Below, in pieces: positions 40,570 to 51,500 of a DNA stretch of 64,000 nt. Every line of letters starts with the position of its first letter. The stretch's first letter is position 1. The translations under genes were made by a program, and so were the position numbers. Origin of the DNA: Motacilla alba alba (lineage: Eukaryota; Chordata; Aves; Passeriformes; Motacillidae); NCBI RefSeq assembly GCF_015832195.1, contig NC_052017.1:47941652-48005651 (forward strand). The letters are read 5' to 3'. The notes under the pieces were generated by a model. It was not told where the DNA came from, ran no database searches, and saw only the letters and a list, made by a program, of their open reading frames with translations.

Positions 40570-41100
40570 TGTTGAGAAATACAGTTGATGAAGGAAGCTC
40601 AGTGTACAGCTACAGTGCCAGCTGCAGATTGAATTCTGGGTGCCAGGAATCCAAGGCAAGAAAACATGAACAGTTGCAGACCCTTTGTACAAGAAAGGGA
40701 ACTTATGAGTGACCTGACAGAACAGCCAGACGACCTGACAGAACAGGAGCCAATGAGTCTGGAGGAAGATCCCACACTTGGCATGAATAGACTGTGAAAG
40801 TATAAAAGCCAGGGGTTTCCTTTCTTTGGCATCCCTCCTCAGAGGCATCAGCTTGAGCTGTAATTTGGTTTTTGCACCAAGGAAAATTACTTAAAAGAAC
40901 TAGAGGTCTGAGACTCTGCTATGGGAAACCTGTGATGAAACCAGTAGGGAAACCTTGTCTGACAGTGGTGTGTCTAGGGAGTGAAGTGGGACACCTATAA
41001 GCTCACCAGAGCCACCCGCTGCAAAGGGGCTTCAGTGAGAGCACTGAAAGTCTCAGGTGGTGGGAATGTGACTGCCAGCATGTTTGGACAGATTAGAAAG
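40570..41100 (+). promoter_or_regulatory. Promoter-like block, possibly a degenerate solo LTR
   Basis: A CCAAT box at 40750-40754 (in 'gagccaatgag') stands 46 bp ahead of a canonical TATAAAAG at 40801-40808, the normal spacing and orientation of a + strand RNA polymerase II core promoter. Just upstream, a 15-base 'gacctgacagaacag' is duplicated with a 21-bp offset (40711-40725 and 40732-40746), the kind of enhancer-like repeat often found in LTR U3 regions. The block is somewhat GC-richer than its flanks and lacks a coding frame of note. I could not identify TG...CA ends, target-site duplications, a primer-binding site or retroviral genes, so the LTR reading is a guess. An unannotated noncoding RNA promoter or a chance arrangement are alternatives. 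Confidence 0.3.
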
Positions 41101-41104
41101 AAAC

Positions 41105-42815
41105 AGGAAATGTTTCCTTAAAAACTTTGCTTTGTGGAAAACACAGAAATAATTTATTGGGAATGTGTAAAGGCAAGAAGTACCATGGAGTTGCATTGTG
41201 ATTGATACTGTGGTGTGCAACACTCTCACATTTGTGCCTAGACACCTGGGACCATTAGTCTTTACCTAGTGATATTTTTCCTTATAACAACTCAAGCTAA
41301 GGAGAAAGAATTGGTAAAAAGGCAGACCTACTAGAATAACAAATGACCTCTCCCCCAGTGTGTCTTCTCAAATCCAAGTTAAAATCCACATAGGTAAAAC
41401 TTGGGAGCTGGAAATTTTTGAGGCAAAAGCTATATTCCTAGATTTTTCTTAAGAGGTCTGCTGCACCATACTCATTTAAGCAGGGGAATAAATTCCCCCT
41501 TCCTCTCCCATCCTTCGTTTTGCTTTCTCACCTACAGCCTCTCATCCTGGAGCAAAGCTTACTCTCTCCCCTTGTGCACAAATGCCCGCCCCCTTGATGG
41601 AGGCAGTCTAGATTCTACTGAAGGCATCTCTTCCCCTCTCATGGAGTTAGCTTGCACATTTTAAAAGGAAAATAGGACAAAACATTTTTACCTTGAAGCT
41701 GTGAGACAACAGTCTCCTACTGAATAATCAATTGTACCGAGACAGAGAAAGTTGGCTTACTTCATAACTATTCCACCCTCTGGAAAAGCACTGCCTAGCA
41801 CGATATCCTGGAAGTTGCCTGGCAGTAACTAACATCTCCTTCTTAGATTTATATCTTAATAATCAGCTTTAGCACTTTGACACACATCTGTTGCACATGC
41901 ATTTCATGTCTTTTTATTTTTTTCATCCTGGAACCACAATATAGCCCTTAATTTATTGATGAGTTTGCACTCTTTTCTCTCACCTTGTAACAATGGCATC
42001 CAAACTGCAGCTGGGAAAAGGGAGTACGTAAAAATACTTATTAATGAAAAAGTTTCACTAGCACACTCAGCTAGCTCTAGCTCTGACTACATAATACATT
42101 GTTTTTGAAGAAAAAGATGTCAAAAAACTGTTGAGAGAGGTTTAGCTGCTCACGAGTTTTTGGGTGGTGTTTCACCAGGCTGACTTCTCAAACTCTTCAA
42201 AATGGCTAACTGCCAAAAATCATTAGAAATACGCTGCTTTACTGAAGGCTGACCTATCTCCACCCAGGAAGATGTATTCTTTTGTTCATATAGGTGAGGA
42301 GGAAGTGTAAGCATAAAACTAACAAAAAAAAGGGTCAAAATATAGGCGCTACAATTCTGCTTTTATATCTTTAATATATACAAATTTCTTTAATAACAAC
42401 AGTTAGCATTCAAGAAAAGGTTAGGAATTATTCACTCAACTGGTAATCAAAACCAAATGTAAGCTGACTTTTCGTTTATTTACAGTATCCATTTAGTTTA
42501 TCTATAGTATTGATAATTTCTTCTGAGATTCATGACTGGACTAAAAGCCCATGAGAGAAAATTTAGCAAAAGTTGAGATAGAAATGCTGCAGGAGAGAAA
42601 ACACTGTGTAGTAGAAAATGAGTGACTGCATTCTGCAGAGGCTAGTTTGATTTTTACACTTCCTGCATGCTTCCATTTCTGCAATTCCTGGTATTACTAG
42701 GTGAACAAAACAGATACTTACATTTATAAATCAATAATTCTTCAGTTAAGGTGTCTGTCATGTGTAATCAGCTATTTTATAACAATGAGTGTAAGAAAAA
42801 AATGAAGTGGTTAAA
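41105..42815. other. AT-rich single-copy DNA, no gene seen
   Basis: No frame above 62 codons, no recognisable repeat and no RNA gene. If the promoter-like block at 40.75-40.8 kb is active, its transcript would run through this stretch toward the long open frame at 42.95 kb. Confidence 0.5.
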
Positions 42816-42945
42816 TACTCATGCCACTGGAGTCAAACACTGTGGTCACATTTGGTTTTAAGGTGATTTTCACCTCACAGGTGCTTGTGTGTTTACTGCT
42901 GAGCTCCACTGACAGAAGCAGAGGTCTAGATGATGTGTTCAATAA

Positions 42946-43647
42946 ATGCTGTTCATGGCTTTGCCTAGTAACTATCCTCCTGGCCTGTGCCAGAAAGAAA
43001 CAGGAAAAGAGTGCCTCCGTAGCCAGCCCTCTCTTTCCATATGGCAGCTTACATGGCCACCAAGATACACTTTTTCTTTTAAGCAAACACTTTCCCATTT
43101 TCTTGTTTCTCTTCCCATATACCAGCTGTCTATAAAACGAAAAGATGCTTATTTCTCCCTTCATGATCCACTACACAGACCTAAATTTGGTATAAGTCTG
43201 TTCCCTTGGTGGCTGCCTGAGACAGACACACTGAAGAAATGTTGTGCCTGTGAATTGCATGCAGATTGTGGCTATTGGCATGCATTTTCAGATGCTATAC
43301 TCAGATTTGGGAAGCAAGGAAATCACTGCTGTCCTCGGCAGAGAGGGTCCCTTTCTAGCCAGTATCAGCACCTTGAAACTGGTTGTTTGCTGGTTGCCAT
43401 CCAGTGGGAAAAGAATTTAATTTTCAGACCTTTGATCAAATTGCACTGGTATCCATTGGAATTAATTTCTCAAGGCAGTTGCATATTCACGTATTCATCA
43501 GCTTCCATGTGGGAAGTTCAGGCATGTTTAACTGCCTTCACATTTACTCAACCAGCCATCAAGTCCTCACATCCTTCAGGAAGTACCCTCTGCCCACAGT
43601 ATAAACAGGTTACACCACTTTGCTCTCTGTGTCCACACAGCTGGTAA
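42946..43647 (+). CDS. Unrecognised 233-codon open frame, doubtful as a gene
   Basis: This is the longest uninterrupted ATG-to-stop frame in the window, about 1.6 times the next longest. The conceptual product is rich in Cys, His, Trp, Ser and Pro, and includes a segment with paired cysteines (KKCCACELHADCGYW, about residues 97-111) and another CC pair near residue 128. I recognise no domain, signal peptide or membrane segment. The ATG context (ctgttcATGc) is a poor Kozak match, and the local sequence is richer in GC than its surroundings, which lengthens chance frames. A shorter frame overlaps its start (42821-43135) and another follows (43694-44032, 112 codons). It could be a chance frame, the body of a lineage-specific noncoding RNA, or a degraded repeat. 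A conserved protein gene is the least likely reading. Confidence 0.15.
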   Translation: MLFMALPSNYPPGLCQKETGKECLRSQPSLSIWQLTWPPRYTFSFKQTLSHFLVSLPIYQLSIKRKDAYFSLHDPLHRPKFGISLFPWWLPETDTLKKCCACELHADCGYWHAFSDAILRFGKQGNHCCPRQRGSLSSQYQHLETGCLLVAIQWEKNLIFRPLIKLHWYPLELISQGSCIFTYSSASMWEVQACLTAFTFTQPAIKSSHPSGSTLCPQYKQVTPLCSLCPHSW

Positions 43648-44034
43648 TGGTTGCACAGAGGAAAAGAAGAAGCCTAGTGTTTCACTGCCCCTAGTGTTTT
43701 TCTGTGATTTACAACAAGGTAGGCACCTGGCCAAGCTAGGAATGGAGACCCACGCCTTCCCAGAGCTGTTAGATGATCTGAGAAGGAAAACCTCACTTAA
43801 AGTGTTAAATATTCCATGTGAGGTTGCCATCTATGCACAGCCCAGTAACTTAAGAGGTATTCAAGCCAGAAACACAAATAATGACTCTTCACTGGCTATT
43901 TGTCTGTGTTCAGTGGCATCCTATGAGATCAAGGACTGTCCTACATACCAAGTGTTAACACTCAAAAGTCTCAGCACAGGCACATCCTTAGTAGCTCTTC
44001 CTTCATGGTTCAACATACCTAAGAACTGCTGATG

Positions 44035-47000
44035 GGCTCAACTGACCAGCTAGTTTATTCCTTCATCCTAAACCAGAGTAAATTGTATTTTATTCCTGAC
44101 AGATATTTATACAACTTGTTCCCAAAAATAATTTCCAGAGAAGGATGCTTTTCTCAGGAAACAATTCCTGAGATTTACTGCTAGTAGACTTTAGTGACTA
44201 CTGCAGCCAGCTGGCTGGGACTTTTTTACCTTCATTATGACCAAAAATTTCCAAATATTTTAATCTTCAGCTTAGAAAGTTTGGGAAAAACAAATTAAAT
44301 GCCTCACCTAGGCTTCGCACTTTTTTTTTTAACCGGTTATTCAGTGACATTTTCCTTTTCCACAATCATATGGAATAAGCATTATTTTAGGAGAGTTATC
44401 TGCTGTTAGGATGAAGAGTAGAGGTGAGTACAGTTTTTAAATAATGTATTTCGATATTAGAAAAGTTACCTTTATTGCTGCTCCTTACTGTTGCCATGGT
44501 TTCTGAGCACCCAACAGTATTATTAATGTTCAGTTTAACACTTCTAATAAACACCTGCTGTTCCTTGTTGGTCAGTGTTTTCTGGATTTATTTTCTTCCC
44601 TAACAAAACATTAACAGAACCACAGATTGCAATTAGTGTTATGAACTATTTAAAATGCTGCCTACCTTTTACTCTTCATTTAACATTTGATTTTATTAAA
44701 AACAAATCCTGTAATGGTAGGTAGAAATCAAAAAATCCCTCAACCCACAGTTCTGAGTGCACATACTTCTCCTAAGGGAGACTAACTAATAAGTGGGTAA
44801 GAAAAGGCCAAACATAGCAACAAAGAAAAAAAAATTTTAAAAACCCAACCCAAAACCAAATCAAAAGCAAAGCAGAGTTATTATTTTATACCAATTATGT
44901 TAGACAGACCTCTGAGTGTGAAGAAAAAGCATGCTTTTCCCCACTGAAGCAACAGGAATTGGAGAGGGAGAGAATATGAAAACATTTTTTAAATCCCTAC
45001 CCTTAATGTGTTTAAGACTATTTACAAGTTATTCCTTCACATCAGCATTGCCAACTTAAGAAGAGTTTATGGAAATAATCATGGACCACCCTTTTCAAAA
45101 CAAACCTCATCTTATCCTGATGGGAAGTATTATAAGATCAAAACAGGACATTTTCTAATAAATTATTTTTTCACTGGAAAATGCTGGTTCAGTGTCACTG
45201 AGCTGTGATGAAGGAAAATTGTTTAATTGACAATTTTGTGCAAGAAACAATTGAAATGCCCTATTTAAGCCAAATAATTCCAACAAATACAAAGAAACCA
45301 TATTTTTTCCTGTGTTAGGAAAATCAGATTTCTTTTAGGTTCACTCCACCCCTCACAATTAAATATCTTTTATTCACTGAGGCCATGGTTTCCAATCATA
45401 TGATAATTGGGTGGAGCAATTTTGGCCAGTTCTGATCTCTGTACTAGTTTCAGTTTTTAAAGCCCTCTTTGAAGGACACTTCTGCCATGCTTATATAATA
45501 AAGGGCTTTGTTGCACACATTGCCACTGGTGGTAACTATTCTCATTTACTCTCACTGCTTCCACGCTACATTACCCATCCTGGGACATGAAATACAGCAA
45601 GCACAAGTGAAAGCTGCTAACTCCTGGATAAGAAAAGCACTTATTAAAAAAAAGACTCGATGTGACTTGGGTTTTGTTTTGTTTTTCTTACTATCACCCT
45701 TCTCTCTGTTATCGACTTTTGAACCTGCTGCCAAAATGCAAGAAGATTTCAGCAAGGAGGACAACTCAACCATATTGAATTCTCTCATCAGGCAGATTGA
45801 AAAGGGGTTATTTTAGTGCTTCAATCAAGGAAGTTATTGAGGTGTGAGGGTGCACCCCGTTAGGCAGCAGAGCATCCTTAGGGCACACTCATATATATTT
45901 TAACCATGAGAAAAACTTCAGTCTGAGCTTCTACCTTCTCAGTTGACGCCTCAAATTGATGAGCTTTGGGACACAGTCTATATGATATATGATTCTACAT
46001 GACTCCATATGAATCTATATGATTACATAACTTCATTTCTGTTCATGAGAGAATTCATGAGAGCTATTAAACTCTTTGCTTGTAGTTACTAGAAAACAGT
46101 GCTGGAAGTTACTGGGAAATGAACTCTTCCTATATGGGAAAGCATTCTGCTTTGACAAACAGACACGTGGGGAATGGAAAAACACAGCTTAGTGCTGATG
46201 TAAAGAACTTCTGGGGACTTTTAAAGCTATAACGATGCCTCCTTTTTTGCCTCCCATAGAAATTAAAGGAAATTGCTGCTTTATAGCTGCAGTAAACCGA
46301 GCAACAGATGAAGATGTGCTAGAAATGGTAACAAGATGAGCTGTTCCTGTGTGGGGACTAGGAGAGCAGATTCAGACTGCTGACGTGTATCCACAAAATG
46401 AGTGTGGAGGGCTCTGGCAGGCTCCTACCCACGAGACAAGCCCAAGCCACATCATTCAGACAGGAAGGAGCAGGTGCTGGGGCTGACTCTTGCTCACAGA
46501 CCCTGAGGAGACAGAGCTTTGCTTCTGTGGTAGCAAAAGAAAAGGCAGAGTTTTGTACTTTAAAAATTATTGAAAATAAAATAAAAATAAATGGCGGCAG
46601 TTAATTTATTACTCCACTGAATAAACCTACTCCTGCATCACCAAGACCAGATATCAGGATGTATGTTATGGACTTTGGGACAGGCTGCTCAAATCTAGTC
46701 AGATTTTGTAAACTGTGCTGACTGGTTTTATTTTCTGAAATATAACTGCCTATATATTTTATACAAAAATATACATATTTATAAAACTCATACATATTAT
46801 ATATTAAGCATATATGCATAAATACAGATTCTTGTATACTTATACATAGATGTATAAAAAAAACCACATTAAAAATGTTTATATATTTGTTCCTCAGATA
46901 GTGTACTTTTAACGCACAGAAAATGTAGCTGTTGGAGGGAAAAAAAATCATAGCTTCCTCTGGCCCAGTACATTTTTATAGTTAAATAGAACACCTTTGA

Positions 47001-48180
47001 ATGGGCAAGCACCAAGGGGAGCAGCAAGAGTTCTCATCACTAAAAACATTGTGTTTAACTCAAGCATATGAAATGGACTGTTCTGTCCATCAATCTGAGA
47101 ACTGTCAGGAATTAGACACCTGGATTATTTATGTGGCAGTTTTTGAAGTCTCTTTGACAAAACCAAAAGTGTTCTTTCCCTTTCATAATTCTCAGTAGCA
47201 GAGTAGTTCATAGAAGATAAATTAAGTCAGTTATAACTTTGCAATCCTGTTGTATTCTAATTACATCCTGGACAGCATCTGTCCTAGCACATTTTCTTCA
47301 AAAGGATTTGAAAACATTAATTATTACTTGAAATTTATTAAGTGCTTAGATGAAAATTCATGACATGAAGAGGCATTCAGCTAAGTCTCATCTGAACTGC
47401 TCCCTACAGCTGAACATAATGAAAATCAGTAAGCATTATTTTCACTGCTAGAGGTGGCAAATCTGACAATGCATTGTGTGAGCCTGTTTTTCCAGCAAGA
47501 ATATGCTATATTTCCAAAGACTCTAGAAGGACTGGCCTAGAAAAAAGTACAGATTCAAGTACAAATGAATAAAAAAGCATGCACCAATTAAGATTTTTTA
47601 CAATTTTTGCAGTTGGTTTTTTGTAATTAGTTGCATTATACCAAGATGAAGCTGTGTACTCTGACCGTAATACCCCTTTTTTATCACGCACCTCCACTTG
47701 ACCTGATTACAAGAAATATGTAAATGTATGTTGATTATGTTTCACTGTGAAAGAGAATACAACTATTACAGAAAAAAAATGTCTCGGCTTTTTCAAAAGT
47801 GATAATTGTCATCTAGTTTTCAATAGAGGAAATTATCACTGAAAGTTCGTACAACTGATGACTGCATCCCTGGTCCTGAGAAATGCTTAGCCACCGCAGT
47901 ATGGAGAGGGTCTACTCCCACAGCAGCTCATCTTGAATGATTTTTGAATTCTGTTCTTGAGAAAATGGATCCTTTTCTCCCCAGTAAAGCTGTATCCAAC
48001 ATAAATAGTTCTTGCTGAGGCTGTTTTCATAAGATCTTGCATGACTCCACAGATGATGCATGTGTTTTGTAAATCCATCAGGGGTTGCTGTGAAGTGCCA
48101 CAAAATACAGCCCCTGGTAGAGCAGTATATTTAGGATCTTGAAGAAAATGATGAGTTTAGTTCATATTTCAACTTTCAAT
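44035..48180. other. AT-rich single-copy DNA, no gene seen
   Basis: No exon or RNA gene recognised. It contains an A/C tract (44824-44870), a 102-codon frame at 45508-45816 whose first 20 residues look signal-peptide-like, a degenerate 'atatgattcta' patch near 45978-46025, and a TA-rich tract at 46738-46885. Confidence 0.5.
46738..46885. repeat. AT-rich low-complexity tract
   Basis: About 150 bp of mixed ATA, TATA and ACATAT units with very few G or C. A minus-strand frame of 116 codons across it (46601-46951) is Tyr/Ile/Phe-rich and reflects composition only. Confidence 0.75.
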
Positions 48181-48184
48181 TCTT

Positions 48185-48560
48185 TAAACTCTGAGAGACA
48201 AAAGCTTAACTGAAATCCAAAAAGATTATATCAACTGGTTTCCCTTAATCAACTAGATGTGTTACTTTGTCATAAAAGGAAATTAAGTTTGACAAGCAGG
48301 AGTTTCCTCTCATGAAGGCGTGTTGACTGGGACCAATGACAGTGTTGTCCTTCAGATGTTTTTTAATACCTTCAAGGTTGGTTTCTCCATAATTTTTCCA
48401 GTCAATGAAGTGAAACTGACAGGCCTATGGTTACCAGGGTCATCATTTTTGCCCTTCTTGAAAATTAGGACAACGTTAGCCAGCTCCCAGTCAACTTAAG
48501 ATGCCTAAGGTTGTTCAAAAATTCTTTGAGTCCTCACAATGATATCAGCTGTATTCACAC
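48185..48560 (-). mobile_element. Ancient CR1/L3-like LINE fragment, RT region, antisense
   Basis: Read on the minus strand, this gives a decayed CR1 reverse-transcriptase segment. From about 48500 downward come 'gggagctggctaacgttgtc', a DDPGN-like stretch, 'ggcctgtcagtttcacttc' (the PVSFTS motif), a GKIMEK-like motif, a CLSNLISFYD-like motif, and finally 'atctttttggatttcag' near 48215 (the FLDFS motif). The order is the same as in the + strand CR1 at the start of the window. The frame has stops and indels, so it is inert. The left boundary is clear to about 48185; the right boundary (48500-48560) is soft. Its divergence suggests an old, possibly amniote-wide, insertion. Confidence 0.85.
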
Positions 48561-48564
48561 TGGA

Positions 48565-51500
48565 TCAAGACAGTCAGTTATAATCATGATTTTTCTAATC
48601 ATCCACAACAAGCACTGACTGAGAGGAAAGTAGAAAATATGACAGGTTTTTGTTTTTTTTAAACAGGCCTGAGTTGACATAGAAGTGACTGATGGAGCTG
48701 TAGTTCACAAAAACACATTTATGGTAGAAAGGAGGTTACACACTGAGATTCTGGTTGGGACTTACAACAGAAGGTGTGGTCTGTTGCTATTTCTGTCTTC
48801 TCTGCAGTCATCACACATCAAGTGTACAGCAGCAGCTCTCATTTTCAAGCAAGTTTCTGTGTGCGTTTTACGATAAGATCAGGTATGCATTGTTGCAGTG
48901 AGCAGATTCAAAATCGGCATAAACCATCACAGCTTTGAGAAAGTCACTGTAATCTTTTTAAGAAAGCCTTAGGTGCTCAATAGGTAAATTGATGTCATGG
49001 TTGCGAAGTCAATGAATTATGATTAATTAGCTAATGCAGGTTTTGTCAGCTGAGGGACTGTCGTCCTCCTCCCTCACCTACTGACTTCCTAATTTATCTA
49101 CAGTTTCCAAGGCTGATCAGTCACAGCAGAATGTAACATAGGTGCAGAGGAAGTTAAAAGAGTGCATGTTAAACCCACCCGAGTGCCAGCACTGATTCCA
49201 GCTATGGATGGTCTGCTCCTCTTGATGCACATCACACATTATTTCTGAGTTCACTCCACATACTCCTTCCACAAGATAGTATCAAATATTTCTTATCAAA
49301 AGTCCTTCACTCTAAGCACAACCTCAAAAATTATCAGTAAATTAAAACTTTCTGGAAAACTAAACCTTACAGCATATTCCTGTAATGCAATATGACAAAA
49401 GATCAAAATCCAAATAACACTTCATTCCAGCTGTTCAAAGTGTAACAGTCCCTCAGGATTATTTAAAGTAATTTGGTTTCACATAGACACTTTTGAGATT
49501 CCTTTTAAAATCTAAAGTTAAATACATTTCAGTCTTTCTAGGAAACTAGAAACTAAGGAACGTGTGTTCCATCCCTATGACTTACATCTAAGCTGTCACT
49601 TCTGATACTTTTGGGACTCCAGCTGCAAGATACAAGAGAGAAAATACCTCGTTTTTACCAAATTCTTTATGTAAAGCAGAAAATGTTGTCACATAGGCGC
49701 TTTGCATAGTTTTAAAATTAGAGAATACACGCAGTGCAAACGCAAGATGTCTGACAAAAATATTGTAACATTTTGTTGCAGCTATTTTCCCCCCACTCTG
49801 ATTTCTCACACATGGTATTTTGGAGGAAACAGGAAGAAGTGTTTTTTTCATTCTGCTTGCTGCTGCAAGTCAGCAGCCCAGAACTTCTCCAAGAGTACAT
49901 TTGTGAGCAAGTCTGTGCAAAATGCTCTCAAAATAGAATTCTTCTCTTCCATATTTTACATGTGGTTTTCAAAATTACAAATCACTGCTCTGTTCACATA
50001 GGAAAGGTATAAATACGTGTTGAATCTAATGTCTCAATTTAATCCAGGCCTCATTAAAATTGTCTTGACTATAACTCTCTGCTAAACCAACAGCAACTCT
50101 TGTCTGCATAAAATGTAGGTACAACAAGCTCTACTTGCTTTTGAGAAAGAGCAGAACTTTACCTGTCATGAAACTTAGTGAAGAAATCCTTAGTACAATA
50201 CAAATTGTCACTGCACGTTCAATACCTGACCAACTGCTTCTCAACACATTTGCCAGGTCCTTACCATCTTTGCTCAGCTAACTTGGATTTAATTCACAGC
50301 TATTTAGGCAATGCAAGATACTACTTTAAATTCCTGTGTTAAAAGTAGGATCTAAGAAGGAAAAATAAAACTCCTTGTTTGTCTTGAATACAAGACATAA
50401 GAGGACACCAAATTTCTAGATATTATTTTCTAAAAGCCAGAAGGAATCTACAATATATTTCACAATTGCAAACAAATTGATTGCTGTGAGGGAAATACTT
50501 AGGGAGCATGCAAACCTACGAAATTGTACATTTTTTTAGTGCTTTTGGTTTAATCTTTCTGTATTTAATAGAGAAGTAGTTTCTATCAAGATCTAAAGCT
50601 GTCTTGATATTCAAAAATATACTATTTTTAATTTCCTTGCTTGCCAAAATCAGTAAGAACGTTGTCTTTAGTACGCAGCATAGCTGAAGTGTGTCACAGT
50701 CTGATGTCTTTTCTAGTTTGCAGTTGAACATTAAGCCAGTTTTTTTACATCAGCATATTTTTTAGATGTTTCTATAGTTATCTTAAGTTGGACTTTTTTT
50801 ACAAGACTATAACATAATTTAAGATATCTGATCCTGACAAGATCACAACAGCGCCTTTGAACACGGAAGAAGATACATTTCCAGATTCCAATTAAAGGAT
50901 TGACTGACTGTAATAGGGTTTCCTAGTGAGATTTATACACAACGGTAAACAAGGATTGATTATTCTGCCATATTAGCATGGTGATATAACTAATCAAGTA
51001 CTGAAGCTAATTTGCTTACTTTGTTGATTTTGACACAGACAGTATTTCACTATTAGTTATTATAAATTTTGCTAGCTTAGTTGAATAATGGGAGCTACTT
51101 AGTTTAGTGACAAACTTTCTTGTTTTAGTGACGATTGATAACTTAGAAGTTCTAAACAGAAGCTGATGTTTGCTTGTTTTTCAGAAGGCTGCATGCATCC
51201 ACGTCTTCTGCCTGTGAATACCCAGGATAGATAACAGTTGGTTGGCCTGACATCCTCAGCCTGCTAACGAGTTTGTTTCTCACTCCACTCTAACAGGAAA
51301 GCATCCAGCACACTAATCACACTGTTTTTTTCAGTAGCAGCTATTTTTTTTTCACAATCCTGTCTCTGGCTTTTATTTGAGTGCCTCTGAAGGGAAGGAG
51401 ACAGGAAATAAAAAAGGAACATTTTCTCCTCAAAAATCTCATCCAAGATACTCGGAGCAGCAGCACTATTTTTAAAAGGATAAAAAAGCCCCCCAAAGAA

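Noticed and set aside
45978..46025. Degenerate 'atatgattcta' repeats, considered as a CR1 3' tail
   Set aside because: No CR1 body lies upstream on either strand; it looks like low-complexity AT sequence.
46601..46951. 116-codon minus-strand Tyr/Ile-rich frame
   Set aside because: It covers an AT-rich low-complexity tract; composition explains it.
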